Shown: positions 44,221-53,377, counted from the first letter of the stretch. The stretch is DNA of 64,000 nt from Infirmifilum sp. NZ (GCF_022693705.1 NZ_CP094288.1:325185-389184); one strand, 5' to 3'. The notes: generated from the sequence alone by a model not told the origin. Numbers and translations: made by a program.

Positions 44221-45774
44221 GTGATTGGAGTGACGGGTAACCTGGGTAGGGTTGAGCTTCGGGTTAAGGGGGATGTCTTCTCCGGGATCTTCGAGGAGGC
44301 TGGCGGGGTGCTGAGGTTCAAGACGTACTTGGCTGGCGAGTGGGTTTCGGCTGACGAGTACACGAGGGTGAGGAGCCCGATCGACCTGTCGGTGGTGGCG
44401 GAGGTGCCTAGGCTTTCCTGGGGGCAGGTGGACGCGGCGCTGGAGAGGGTGTACAGGAGGGGGAGGTGGGCGATCAGGGACACTCCTGGGTGGAGGAGGC
44501 TGGAGCTGCTCGAGAGGCTCGCGGGGCTCCTGGAGAGGTACAGGGAGGACCTTGAGTGGTCGCTGGTGGTGACGGCGGGGAAGACGCGGAGGCAGGCGGC
44601 GGGGGAGGTGGACTCCAGCATCATCAGGCTCCGGAGGGCAAGCCTTGACGCGAGGAAGATCTTCGGGGAGTACGCGCCGGGGGACTGGGACTCGACGACG
44701 GCTGGGACCGAGGCTATCGTGAGGAGGGAGCCGTACGGCGTCGTGCTGGCTGTCGCGCCGTTCAACTACCCGCTCTTCGACAGCGTCGCGAAATTCACGT
44801 ACAGCGTGGTCGCGGGGAACGCGGTGGTGCTGAAGCCCCCGTCCGCTGACCCCCTGCCGGTTCTGCTGTTCGCCAGGCTGGCTGAGGCGGCGGGCTTCCC
44901 GGCTGAGTCCTTCGCGGTCGTCACGCTGCCGGGTAGCGAGAGCGACAGGCTGGTCTCGGACGACAGGGTGAGCGTGATCAGCTTCACTGGGAGCAGCGAG
45001 ACGGGCAGGAGGATCCTTGCCAGGGCTGGGATCAAGCAGTTCGTGATGGAGCTGGGCGGCGGGGACCCGGCGATCGTGCTGGCGGACGCCGACCTGGAGC
45101 TGGCCGCGGAAGGGGTTGCCGCCGGGGTGTACAGCTACTCGGGGCAGAGGTGCGACGCGGTGAAGCTGGTTCTCGTCGAGAGGCCCGTGTACGGGGAGTT
45201 CACCGAGAGGCTTGTGCGGGAGCTCTCCAAGGTGGTGGTCGGCGACCCGAGGAGCCCCGAGACGGTGATGGGCCCGCTGATCGACGAGGGGGCCGTCGAG
45301 GACATGCTGAGCGCGGTGGAGGAGGCGTTGAGGATGGGCGGGCGGGTGCTGTACGGCGGCCGCAGGCTGGGCCCCACGCTGGTTGAGCCGACCTTGGTTG
45401 AAGTGCTGGACAAGCAGGCGCTCAGGGGGATGAGGCTGTACAGGGAGGAGGTCTTCGCCCCCGTGGCTGTGGTGACCGACTTCCAGAGCGAGGAGGAGGC
45501 CATCGAGATCGCCAACGGGAGGAGGCACGGGCTCGACGCGGCGATCTTCGGCAGGGACCTGGAGCGCATCCGGAGGCTGGTAAGGTTCCTGGAGTTCGGG
45601 GCGATCTACGTCAACGACATGCCGAGGCACGGGATCGGCTACTACCCGTTCGGCGGCCGTAAAGACTCGGGCATCGGGAGGGAGGGGGTGGCGTACGCGG
45701 TCGAGCACGTGAGCGCCTACAAGACGATCGTGTTCAACTTCAAGGGGAGGGGCGTCTGGAGCTACGCGGAGTGA
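44221..45774 (+). CDS. gapN: Non-phosphorylating NAD(P)-dependent glyceraldehyde-3-phosphate dehydrogenase
   Basis: The protein has 517 residues from GTG 44221. It is an aldehyde dehydrogenase strongly like Thermoproteus GAPN: RSPIDLSVVAEV, APFNYPLFDSVAKFTYS, FTGSSETGRRIL, VMELGGGDPAIVLADADL (general base Glu), YSGQRCDAVKLVLVERPVYG (catalytic Cys with the Asp that follows in archaeal GAPN), and IYVNDMPRHGIGYYPFGGRKDSG. It oxidises glyceraldehyde-3-phosphate to 3-phosphoglycerate in the archaeal modified glycolysis. An in-frame extension to 44140 lies upstream of the TATA-like element and is unlikely to be translated. Confidence 0.93.
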   Translation: MIGVTGNLGRVELRVKGDVFSGIFEEAGGVLRFKTYLAGEWVSADEYTRVRSPIDLSVVAEVPRLSWGQVDAALERVYRRGRWAIRDTPGWRRLELLERLAGLLERYREDLEWSLVVTAGKTRRQAAGEVDSSIIRLRRASLDARKIFGEYAPGDWDSTTAGTEAIVRREPYGVVLAVAPFNYPLFDSVAKFTYSVVAGNAVVLKPPSADPLPVLLFARLAEAAGFPAESFAVVTLPGSESDRLVSDDRVSVISFTGSSETGRRILARAGIKQFVMELGGGDPAIVLADADLELAAEGVAAGVYSYSGQRCDAVKLVLVERPVYGEFTERLVRELSKVVVGDPRSPETVMGPLIDEGAVEDMLSAVEEALRMGGRVLYGGRRLGPTLVEPTLVEVLDKQALRGMRLYREEVFAPVAVVTDFQSEEEAIEIANGRRHGLDAAIFGRDLERIRRLVRFLEFGAIYVNDMPRHGIGYYPFGGRKDSGIGREGVAYAVEHVSAYKTIVFNFKGRGVWSYAE

Positions 45775-46439
45775 GCATGCTGGTGCAGCCCGACGGCAAT
45801 CTTTTGCGTCGCCTGATGCGCACCGCCTAGGCTAGGGTGCGCGCCAGCCTGCTGTACTTGGGCTCGGTGAGGAGGACCCGCCTCTTGAGCCTCCTCGAGA
45901 GCTCCTCGCGTGCGAGGAATCTACACAGAATTTCTGCTCCACACGCTCACACCTACCCGTGCTGCACGGCGTGCCTGCGATATGTTTTCTGCGCATCGAG
46001 GGGGTTAGCAGGCGGTATGCGGTTATCCGCGGTAAGCGTAGGGGTTTCCTGGGATGTTCCTGCGGCTTAGCGTGCTGGCCGAGCCGGGGGTTATGGGGGA
46101 GGTTCTGGCGCATAGTGTGTGAGGGGTGTGCTTGCACCGAGGCTCTGCCGCGGGGTCGCACCGTCCTAGGGGCAAGTCGCTGGGCTTAGCCTCTAAAAGG
46201 TGGGGCTGGGTAAGCGGGGGGCTGTGCTTCAGTACTGCTTTGGGGGGTTGCGCTCGCCTGATGCCGGTAGCTAACTCCGTGCCCCTCATGGGGCTGACCG
46301 GCACTGTGCAGGCTAGCAGGCCCTGCTGATGCTCGACGTTGGCGCTACGGCACTGAGCTCAATGAAGCCGCGCTGTGGCTCGCAATCTTGCTTTGAGCTC
46401 AGGGTGGCGGGGGCCCGGCTAGAGCGCGCAGAGTCCCCC
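45775..46439. other. Gene-poor stretch with a PIN-gene start relic
   Basis: No intact gene is seen. At about 46262-46329 the frame PVANSVPLMGLTGTVQA resembles the N-terminus of the PIN toxin at 47592 (AVANSTPLIHLARTRA), with the same 14-nt string CGGTAGCTAACTCC, so it is probably a truncated DUF3368-type PIN gene. The rest shows only short, family-less frames. Confidence 0.45.
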
Positions 46440-46461
46440 TTTGTTAACTTAGTTTGTTAAC
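46440..46461. promoter_or_regulatory. Direct repeat upstream of vapBC (possible operator)
   Basis: TTTGTTAAC occurs twice, separated by TTAG, and each copy contains the palindrome GTTAAC. It lies directly before a TATA-like CTTATTAATG (about 46469-46477) and 39 bp before the vapB start. Such sites commonly bind the antitoxin or VapBC complex; that role is inferred. Confidence 0.5.
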
Positions 46462-46499
46462 AGTAAGCTTATTAATGTTGTTAGCGTTGAAGTGTTACG

Positions 46500-46739
46500 G
46501 TGAGCGGGGTGGGGTCGACAGTCGTGCTGGGGATCAGGGTGCCCAGGCAACTCAAGGAGGAGCTGGAGAGGCTGGGGATAGACTACGGTAGGGAGGTGAG
46601 GGAGTTCCTGGCCAGGCGGGTCAGGGAGGAGAGGGCGAGGAGGCTCAGGGAGGAGGCTGAGGCCCTCGCGAGGGAGATTGGGAGGCTGAGCGGCAACTAC
46701 GCGGCGGAGTTCGTCAGGGAGGTGCGGGATGAGCGGTAG
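46500..46739 (+). CDS. vapB: VapB-type antitoxin
   Basis: This 79-residue protein has an N-terminal ribbon (VVLGIRVPRQLKEELERLGI) typical of ribbon-helix-helix antitoxins and an Arg/Glu-rich helix after it, which would wrap the toxin. The GTG start lies about 25-30 nt after the TATA-like element, so the mRNA is probably leaderless. It overlaps vapC by 11 bp. Confidence 0.85.
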   Translation: MSGVGSTVVLGIRVPRQLKEELERLGIDYGREVREFLARRVREERARRLREEAEALAREIGRLSGNYAAEFVREVRDER

Positions 46740-47199
46740 CGTTGTCGCCGACGCTAGCGTCCTCGTCAAGTGGTTTGTCCCCGAGGACTTCTACGAGCAG
46801 GCGTGGGCGCTGAGGGACGACCACCTCTTCGGGCGCGTCAGGGTCGTCGCGCCGTGCACCGCGCCGGTGGAGGTGGCGAGCGCGCTTAGGAAGTACGTCG
46901 CGAGGGGGTTCCTCGACGCGGGGCGCGCGCTGCGGGCCTTGGAGCTGCTCTGGAGGACGGAGGTCGGGCTGGTGGGCGTCGACGAGGGGCTGCTTCGGGC
47001 GGCGCTGGAGTTCAGCCTGGCGAGGGGTGTGAGCGTGTACGATGCGCTCTACGTGGCACTGGCGCGCTCGCTCGGGACCGTCGTGTACACGGCGGACGAG
47101 AGGCTCTTGAGGAGCCTGGGCGGCGAGGAACCTGTGAGGCACATCAGGGACTACAACGGGTCTAGCTCGGCGCCTGGTAGCGAGCGGCAGGCCCGCTGA
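46729..47199 (+). CDS. vapC: VapC PIN-domain ribonuclease toxin
   Basis: This 156-residue PIN protein has all four acidic metal ligands: D8 (VADASVLVKWF), E48 (PVEVASALRKY), D105 (VYDALYVALA) and D123 (TADERLL). Family members cut tRNA or rRNA. The C-terminal Ser/Gly-rich tail after residue 145 is unusual and may be non-functional. It is coupled with the antitoxin gene. Confidence 0.92.
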   Translation: MSGSVVADASVLVKWFVPEDFYEQAWALRDDHLFGRVRVVAPCTAPVEVASALRKYVARGFLDAGRALRALELLWRTEVGLVGVDEGLLRAALEFSLARGVSVYDALYVALARSLGTVVYTADERLLRSLGGEEPVRHIRDYNGSSSAPGSERQAR

Positions 47200-47287
47200 G
47201 GGTCTAGGCCCCTTGGATCAGCGGTGGAGTCGGGCTAGGTGCGCCGCGGGGTTAAGCATATATCCTGCCCGTATACATTTGTACACG

Positions 47288-47608
47288 GTGAGCTGCGTGG
47301 AGGTTCTCTCGGTGAGGGTGCCCAGGGAGGTTCTGAGGTGGCTCGACGAGCTGGCCAAGCTGGAGGGGCGGGAGAGGGGTGAGGTGGTCAGAGAGATTCT
47401 CGCGCAGGGTGTTAGGGAGAGGAGGGTCGAGCTCGCCTTGAGGCTTTACCGTGAGGGGCGGGTTACCCTGTGGAGAGCGGCGGAGCTGGCGGGGCTGAGC
47501 CTCTGGGAGATGGTGGGAGAGCTGGAGAAGCGGGAGGTTGAGGTTCAGTACGGCTTGCGGGAGCTGGAGGAGGACTTGAGGGCTGCGCTCGGTGAGGGCG
47601 GTAGCTAA
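47288..47608 (+). CDS. UPF0175/RHH-type antitoxin
   Basis: The protein has 106 residues from GTG 47288, set about 25 nt after a TATA-like GCATATATCC. VLSVRVPREVLRWLDELAKLEGRERGEVVREIL is a ribbon-helix-helix, followed by the UPF0175 segment LYREGRVTLWRAAELAGLSLWEMV. UPF0175 proteins pair with DUF3368 PIN toxins, and one follows with a 17-bp overlap. A longer frame to 47213 is open but lies upstream of the TATA box. Confidence 0.85.
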   Translation: MSCVEVLSVRVPREVLRWLDELAKLEGRERGEVVREILAQGVRERRVELALRLYREGRVTLWRAAELAGLSLWEMVGELEKREVEVQYGLRELEEDLRAALGEGGS

Positions 47609-48113
47609 CTCCACGCCCCTGATACACCTGGCTAGGACTCGCGCCCTGCGCCTCCTCGGCGCGGTCTACGAGGAGGTCGTGATCCCGAGGGCCGTGTACG
47701 AGGAAGTCGTGGTTAGGGGGCTTGAGAGAGGCTTCTCGGACGTCGAGGCCGTTAAGTCTGCGGTGGAGTCTGGCTTGGTGCGCGTCGCGGAAGCCCCTGG
47801 AGGAGAGGCCGACGTGATCGCTCGCTCAGCACCTTTGATCCACAGAGGGGAGGCTGAGGTCTTTGCCCTGGCGCTGCTCATGAGGCCCTGCCACGTGCTC
47901 GTGGACGACAGGGCTGCTAGGCTCGTGGCCCGCTCGCTGGGGCTTGAGGTCCACGGGACTCTCTACGTCCTCGTCGCCGCGGCGAGGAGGGGTGCGGTGG
48001 CGCCGGAGGAGGCTCTGCTGATCCTAGACAGGCTCGTGCTGAGGGGCTTTCGGGTCTCAGCGGGTCTCTACGCGAGGATCAGGGAGGAGCTCGCGAAGAC
48101 CGGCAGGGGTTAG
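47592..48113 (+). CDS. DUF3368-type PIN-domain toxin
   Basis: This 173-residue PIN-like protein begins AVANSTPLIHLARTRALRLL, the DUF3368 form in which Asn replaces the first Asp. It continues VIPRAVYEEVVVRG (Glu), LIHRGEAEVFALAL and VLVDDRAARLVARSLGLEVHGTL (Asp pair). It forms a toxin-antitoxin pair with the gene before it. Confidence 0.88.
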   Translation: MRAVANSTPLIHLARTRALRLLGAVYEEVVIPRAVYEEVVVRGLERGFSDVEAVKSAVESGLVRVAEAPGGEADVIARSAPLIHRGEAEVFALALLMRPCHVLVDDRAARLVARSLGLEVHGTLYVLVAAARRGAVAPEEALLILDRLVLRGFRVSAGLYARIREELAKTGRG

Positions 48114-48168
48114 AGCCTGCGCGCCGGTTAAAGGTTTCAAGGCTCCGCGGATAAGGGGGTTTGCGGCT

Positions 48169-48972
48169 TCACCTCTCGTAGCTGGCTACGGTGTGCAGCC
48201 CGAGGCTGCGCGCCCTCTCCTTGGCGGGTGGGTAGATGAGGTAGCCGAAGAGCACGCCTATGGTCCTGCACGCGAGGGCCTCTGAGGCTGGCTTGTAGAC
48301 GCGCCTGTAGAAGCGCTCGACGTCGGAGTCGCTGATCTTGGACTTGACCTCGCCGAGGACGACGACTCTCTCCCCGTTGAGGGAGCCCTCCCCGTAGAGG
48401 TTCACCTTCACCTCCTCCCCCTTTACCTGGAGGAACTCCCTCCTCAGCTCCCCAACCTCGACCCCTAGGTGCCTGTGCAGCCAGCCGGGGAGGCCCACCC
48501 TCGCGATGTCCTCGAGACCGAAGCCCAGTGTCTCGGAGAGCCTCCCCACCTCGACTCGGAGAGCGTCGAGCCCCTCGGTTAGCTTGGCGACAGCTTCCTC
48601 GAGCCTGGACAGCCTCTCCTCCGATTTTGCCTGCGCCTCAGCAAGCTTCGCCAACGCGGTCTCAAGCCTGGCTACCGCGTCCTCCAGCTTGCCGGTGCGT
48701 GCCTCGAGGGCTGCGAGCCTCTCCTCCGACTTTGCTTGGGCTTCGGCCAGCTTGGCGATTGCCTCCTCAAGCCGACCTACTCGGGTCTCGACTTCTGAGA
48801 GCCTCTCCTCGAACCTGGCCTGCGCCTCGGCTAGCTTGGCGAGGGCTTCCTCGAGCCTTTTGGCCGATGCTCTGAGGTCCTCTAGGCCCAGGAGGCCCGC
48901 CACGGCGTATCGTAGCTCCTCGTCCTCCTTGAGCAGGTCGAGCAGCCTTTTCCGAAGCTCCAGATGCGCCAT
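48169..48972 (-). CDS. Coiled-coil protein with C-terminal PD-(D/E)XK-like domain (DUF3782-like)
   Basis: The protein has 267 residues. Residues about 38-145 are a long coiled coil made of near-repeats of EEAIAKLAEAQAKSEERL (about three copies). The C-terminal part has VGLPGWLHRHLGVEV, then GERVVVLGEVKSKISDSDVERFYRRV, a PD-(D/E)XK-like E-X-K core. DUF3782 proteins with this layout are common in crenarchaea; function unknown. TATA-like CTTTATAAGCC lies 25 nt before the ATG. Confidence 0.8.
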   Translation of the reverse strand: MAHLELRKRLLDLLKEDEELRYAVAGLLGLEDLRASAKRLEEALAKLAEAQARFEERLSEVETRVGRLEEAIAKLAEAQAKSEERLAALEARTGKLEDAVARLETALAKLAEAQAKSEERLSRLEEAVAKLTEGLDALRVEVGRLSETLGFGLEDIARVGLPGWLHRHLGVEVGELRREFLQVKGEEVKVNLYGEGSLNGERVVVLGEVKSKISDSDVERFYRRVYKPASEALACRTIGVLFGYLIYPPAKERARSLGLHTVASYER

Positions 48973-49249
48973 CTGCCCTACTTTGTTTAGGGTGCGGGGC
49001 TTATAAAGTCGTTGAGGCTAGCGGGGGTGGGCTCCGCGAGGGGCTGTTGGGCTCGTGGGCGGGTTAGATGAGGTTTAAGCGGGGTCGAGGATTAAGCATT
49101 TTCGAGAATTTTGTATGCCGCTTGGTAGGGCTACTGCAGTCTTTTCCCCTATTCCACGCATGCATACCAGGGCTTTGAGGCTGGGGCCTTAAGCTCGTGC
49201 AACGATTCTCCCTTTCTAGCTCTTCAGCTTGCTCCTTGCTTAAGGCTAG

Positions 49250-50652
49250 CTAGCTTGGTGGAGGGGGTGGGGGCGGGGCTCTTCTCCTCCTGGTTGCCAG
49301 CAGAGCCATAGCTACGATTAGGGCCAGGACACCCAGGGCGAGGAGCGCCTCGGCGCTGAGTGAGCTTGTGGAGTTGGATGGTGTTGCGGGCTGGGTGGAG
49401 GGTTGCGGGGGCTGCTGGGTCTGGGTTGGTTGCTGAGCTTCGGGTGGGGTCTGGGGGTTTGGTGTGCTCTCTGTGGGTTTTGCAGGCTGCGAGACCTCGG
49501 TGGTGGGTGTTGTGGGCGGGTACTCGAGGACTGGGGTCTCGGCGACGAACTGCCAGAGGATCCACGTGAGATGTATTTTGATGCGCTGCCCGGGCTTTGC
49601 TCCCATGTAGCTTAGGGGTATTTTGGCCTCAAAGGCGTCGTTGAAACCCGTGTTTGAGTCGTTGATGGCGAGCATTTTCCAGTCCCCCGAGTACCTGTAG
49701 TAGACTGCGGTGCTGCTCTTGCGGGTTGGGTTTACGTTGAACTCCGCCTTTAGGAGGAGCTCTGCTCCACTGTGCCAGGGGTCCCCTGTCTTGCTGTCGT
49801 CGTCTGTGTCGAAGTATACGTATAGGGACCGCGAGAGGTAGCCGCCTTTAAGGCTTGTGGCTGGAGCCCGCCTCGTGTCTATCCTGAGGTATAGGTTTTC
49901 GGTGTCGTCTGCAACGTAGACGCTGGAGACTTCGAGGTCAGGCGGGGCTATGGACCTTGAGGGGAATTTCAGCAGGGGGGCTGTGGAGCCCCAGTCGGCG
50001 GTGTTGCCGTCGACGGTTACCCGGGCCGCCGAGGAGCCCAGCACGTAGCTCGCCGAGGCGTCTGGGATGGCTAGGACCTGGGAGATGAAGGTCAGCTTGA
50101 ACTTCACCTTGCTTTGGCTGAAGTTGACGTCCTCTTTGCTGAATCGTATTTCAGCGTAGCTTAGCCCGGGCTCCTGCTTCACGCTCGCCGTCACGTTCCT
50201 CGAATTGTCGAGGTCAAACCAGTTCAGCGTGGTGTTCCAGGGGGTTAGCTCTGCCCACCTGCAGACAAGGTGTCTGGGCAGTTCGAGGGGTCTCCGGCTG
50301 TGACGAAGAGGAAATCGTAGTCTGCACCGAAGTCCGCCGAGCTCCTATCGCCTGTAGCTGGGTTGCCGTCTGAGTCAAGGTCTATGGCTATGCGCCTCCA
50401 CTCATCCCCGGAGCTGGGCATAGGGCCGTAGTACTCGACGTAGAAGTACAGCCCTTCCCCGTCGGCCTTCACGTAGACAGCCTTGGGGTTCATCCACTCA
50501 GCCCCCTCGGAGGGGTAGGCTAAGGGAGAGGAGTAGACGAGCGTGTACCCCTGGGGCTGGGCGCTCGCCGTGAACAGCACTTGGGCCAGCACGCCTAGTG
50601 CGAGGAACGCGGAGAGGAAGCCGGCTTTACGGCTTTTTACTTTTTTCCTCAT
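49250..50652 (-). pseudogene. Surface protein gene, split by a frameshift
   Basis: The 5' part (50652-50245) encodes a signal peptide (KAGFLSAFLALGVLAQVLFTASA) and a beta-rich domain with DLDSDGNPATGD. It stops after CPDTLSAGGQS. Shifting one base at about 50265-50275 gives CPDTLVCRWAELTPWNTTLNWFD, which runs straight into the 3' frame (to 49250) containing YVYFDTDDDSKTGDPW, a Thr/Pro/Gln-rich stalk, one membrane helix (ALLALGVLALIVAMALLA) and an RRRR-polyproline tail. So this is one cell-surface anchored protein of about 467 residues interrupted by a one-base loss, a sequencing error, or a programmed shift. The repeated DxDxDxxTGDP motif suggests calcium-binding sugar-binding domains. Confidence 0.75.
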
Positions 50653-50928
50653 AAATGCAGAAAAAATGAGACATATATAAACTTATTTGTATTTTTATCC
50701 TTAAAATCTATCATATATGTTATGTGTAAAACGCAGAAGGCCGTGATACGACAAAACCCTTCGAAGCTTCTGTTCGCTTCTCTGTGTCCAACCTCCCTCA
50801 TCCGAATCTCACTGCAGCCGGAGGCCAATAGGAGTGACCTCGTATAAGAGGAGGCCTTCTCAATCCACGTGAGGAAGCAAAGTAACGTATGAATCATGTA
50901 TGAATCATGGTTGGAAGAAGTGCAAAGG

Positions 50929-51164
50929 ATGGTTAGAATCCGCGTGAGGGTCGGCCCCAAGGGACAGGTAGTTATCCCGAAGGCGCTTAGTGAGGCTTAC
51001 CGGATCTTGAAGGGGGTGCTACTTCTCGAGCTGGCGAAGGGGGGGATCCTGCTCAGAGGAGTCGAGAACCCCGAGGAGGTTGTGAGGTGGACATGGAGAG
51101 GAGGGCTAGGATGAGGGGAGGAGAGGCTGGGCGAGCTGGAGGGGGTGGAGCTGGAGGAGGAGCT
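50929..51164 (+). pseudogene. AbrB-type VapB antitoxin, frameshifted C-terminus
   Basis: MVRIRVRVGPKGQVVIPKAL is the swapped-hairpin DNA-binding start of an AbrB/VapB antitoxin, followed by LELAKGGILLRGVENPEEVV. The frame stops at 51114, while a typical antitoxin tail, RLGELEGVELEEELL, is found just after in another frame, so an indel near 51100 truncated it. A truncated vapC follows. Confidence 0.65.
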
Positions 51165-51167
51165 CCT

Positions 51168-51284
51168 GCGAGGGTCTTCGTCGACGCCAGCCTGGTCGTC
51201 TACCTGAGCGTGAGTATGCTAGTCGAGGAGGCGAGGCTGGCGGCGCGTTTCTGGCGGAGGCCGCTCGGGAGGAAAAAGTTTTAG
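51168..51284 (+). pseudogene. Truncated VapC PIN toxin
   Basis: RVFVDASLVVYLSVSMLVEEARLAARFW is read in one frame (written here as RVFVDASLVVYL plus its continuation) and is a PIN first strand with its Asp, but the frame stops after about 38 residues, without the other acidic residues. It is the decayed partner of the antitoxin just upstream. Confidence 0.65.
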
Positions 51285-51333
51285 AGGAGCGTGCCGGCAC
51301 CGCGCGTAAGGATGCTGGGTGGAGGGTCTGGGT

Positions 51334-52266
51334 TTAAATCGCTCCTAGTTCCTTTAGGCTGGCAACCGCGTAGTATGTGTACTCGATGGTGGGTATTCCC
51401 AGGAGCGGCGTTCTCTTGAAGCCTCCCTTCTCGCTTTGGCACTTGGCCACGTAGTCTATGTGTGCGGCTCTGTGGTTGGGCTTCGCGCCGAGGATCCTGA
51501 GCGACGTGAGGCCGAAGTAGAGGTGCTCGATGAAGTTGCTCTTCGTGTATGGGCTCGCGCTGAAGCCGCCTTCCGGGTTCTCTGAGCGCCTCAGGTACCC
51601 GAGGGTTGGCTCGAGGTCTTGCGGCAGGCGGTTCAGGGCGTGTAGCGCTTCGAGGACCCTGTACGTTGACTCGACGCTGACGTCCCTCGCCCCGAAGCCT
51701 CCGTCGCTCTTCCTGAGCGCGAGGAGAAAGCTGGCCACGGGCTCCTCCAGCCCGGCTAGGTCGTAGCCTAGAGCCTTCAGCGCCACCACGCTCATTGCGA
51801 TCTCGTCGGCCGCGCTCGGCATGTCGGCTGGCGTCAGCAGTGCTGTCGCGTCCTTCGACTTGAGGGGGCCGTCGCCCTCCTGCTCCTCCTCGTTTATGAT
51901 TGTAGGCTCGAGGTCCGGCCTGGCGAGGAGCTGGGCTAGGCTTCGGCGCAGGAACGACGCGGCCCCTTCGGGGTCGGTGGGCGTCTCGCCGAGAAGGCTC
52001 AGCGCCTTTACGGCGTAGTAGGCCACCTCTACGCTCCTGTAGCTCCCGTCTTCAAGCTGTCTGGACCTAAGGAAGCGGACGGTTTTCTCCCTGTCGGGCG
52101 GATCCACCCCCAGGGCCTTCAGGGTGGCTAAGGCGAAGTAGGTGTCCTCCGCTGAGGACTCGAACATGTCGAGGTACTGGTAGAACAGGTAGCCTCCGTC
52201 GCTGCCCCTTTTCGAGAGGACGTACTCGACAGCGGCCCTTAGGTTAACGCTTACACTCACCTGCAT
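51334..52266 (-). CDS. Prenyltransferase/terpenoid-cyclase-like repeat protein
   Basis: This 310-residue protein has several helical repeats of the alpha/alpha-toroid type, each with a QxxDGSY/SDGGFG-like turn: RGSDGGYLF, QLEDGSYRSVE, KSDGGFGARD, NPEGGFSASP and SEKGGFKRTP, alternating with FALATLKALG-like helices. This matches prenyltransferase beta-subunit/squalene-cyclase toroids. No catalytic DxD or zinc ligands are clear; archaeal members are uncharacterised. TATA-like CTTATAATG lies about 25 nt before the start. Confidence 0.8.
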   Translation of the reverse strand: MQVSVSVNLRAAVEYVLSKRGSDGGYLFYQYLDMFESSAEDTYFALATLKALGVDPPDREKTVRFLRSRQLEDGSYRSVEVAYYAVKALSLLGETPTDPEGAASFLRRSLAQLLARPDLEPTIINEEEQEGDGPLKSKDATALLTPADMPSAADEIAMSVVALKALGYDLAGLEEPVASFLLALRKSDGGFGARDVSVESTYRVLEALHALNRLPQDLEPTLGYLRRSENPEGGFSASPYTKSNFIEHLYFGLTSLRILGAKPNHRAAHIDYVAKCQSEKGGFKRTPLLGIPTIEYTYYAVASLKELGAI

Positions 52267-52570
52267 GCCAGACCACCGTACCGCTCATTATAAGTGAAGC
52301 ACGAGAAAACTGAGCGAACCAGGGGCATGATCTTAGACTGTTCCCCGCTCCCTCGTCCGAGCACGTTTAAGCACCCACAGGCGAACTGCCAAGCAACACA
52401 ATAAGTTTTTTTGAATTATACGAGTGAACTAACTCGCGCTGACATTTGGCCCTGCGGAACCTCGTGGGAGGCTACTCCCTGCCCAGGGCACAGAGCCGCT
52501 GAAGGGGGTCGGGTAGAGCGGCGCGAGCAGTCCAGGCTAAAGTGACGGGCTTCTCCATTCCCACGGGATA
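52267..52570. other. Intergenic region
   Basis: It contains the promoter of the leftward toroid gene and about 250 bp with no recognisable gene; the open leftward frame across 52416-53165 is a shadow of the membrane-protein gene. Confidence 0.5.
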
Positions 52571-53098
52571 CTAGCGGCTTGCGCCGAGGTGCTTGGAGAG
52601 GTACCTGTTCCATGTCGTTGAGGCCAGGTAGCCCGCCGCGGCGCCCTCGAGCGTCCCGGCGACCAGGATGACCGCGTAGAGAGCCGGGTTCATCCCGAGG
52701 AAGCCGAGGGCCACCGCCGCCGTCATCGAGGTTACGCCTGTGAGCGCGGAGCTCGCGGCCAGAGCAGCTGTCAGGCGCGCAGCAGGCACTCTGGCCCGGC
52801 TCTCCGCTTTCAGCGCCCTGATGAGGAGGTCTGTGGTGAGCCCGTAGAAGGCGTCGAAGATTAGGCTTAGTGGGAAGAAGGCGGGCCTCCACCACGTCGT
52901 CAGGACCCCCACGACCAGGCCCGTGTATGTGGCGCCGAAGCCGCCTGCGATGAGGGAGCTGAGGGCTAGGAGGTACGCGTGCAGGACTATGAGGAGCTTG
53001 TCGTAGGGGGTTGGGAGCAGGAGCTTTGTGAGGAACGCGAGGACGCCCAGGGTCGAGGCGAGCGAGACCTTCAGGGCTCTGGGCTTCGCTGCTCGCAC
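52571..53098 (-). CDS. Integral membrane protein, possible ECF-transporter S component
   Basis: This 175-residue protein has about five to six hydrophobic helices (for example LASTLGVLAFLTKLLL, LLALSSLIAGGFGATYTGLVVGVL, LTAALAASSALTGVTSMTAAVALGFL, ALYAVILVAGTLEGAAAGYL). Size and glycine/alanine pattern resemble substrate-binding S components of ECF vitamin transporters. No ECF ATPase is nearby. The family call is tentative. Confidence 0.65.
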   Translation of the reverse strand: MRAAKPRALKVSLASTLGVLAFLTKLLLPTPYDKLLIVLHAYLLALSSLIAGGFGATYTGLVVGVLTTWWRPAFFPLSLIFDAFYGLTTDLLIRALKAESRARVPAARLTAALAASSALTGVTSMTAAVALGFLGMNPALYAVILVAGTLEGAAAGYLASTTWNRYLSKHLGASR

Positions 53099-53179
53099 GG
53101 TTGCACCATTCAGGGGGAGGCTTGTATTCCTTTATGTCGAGGGCGCGATATCTAGCCATTTTCACGTGTCGTTGCCCGC

Positions 53180-53377
53180 TCAGCGGAAGAGCTGGAGGCC
53201 CCCGTCTGGGAGAAGCCGCCCCACGGCCCTCGCGGACGCTGATCGGCTACAGCGGCCGGGGTGGCTTCTGCAGAACTCCTCGCAGGCTAAAGCGTGCTCG
53301 AAGTCCCTGTACACGAGCCCGCAGACCTCGCACGCGTAGAGCTCGCCGCCAGCGTGCTCGACCCTCTTAACCATCAT
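53180..53377 (-). CDS. Small zinc-finger protein
   Basis: The protein has 65 residues from ATG 53377; the TATA-like CATAAAAG near 53398 rules out the longer start. It contains YACEVCGLVYRDFEHALACEEFCRSH, with four Cys and a His (here split as CEVC and CEEFC). Similar small archaeal zinc-binding proteins are known without assigned function. Monocistronic. Confidence 0.7.
   Translation of the reverse strand: MMVKRVEHAGGELYACEVCGLVYRDFEHALACEEFCRSHPGRCSRSASARAVGRLLPDGGLQLFR

Noticed and set aside
44194-45708. 504-codon leftward frame opposite gapN
   Set aside because: Antisense shadow rich in His/Pro/Arg; the sense strand encodes a clear GAPN.
50649-50960. Leftward 103-codon frame upstream of the surface protein
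   Set aside because: It covers the AT-rich promoter of the surface-protein gene and has no recognisable motif.
52416-53165. 249-codon leftward frame
   Set aside because: Shadow of the membrane protein at 52571-53098; Arg/Pro/His-rich as expected of a wrong frame in GC-rich DNA.
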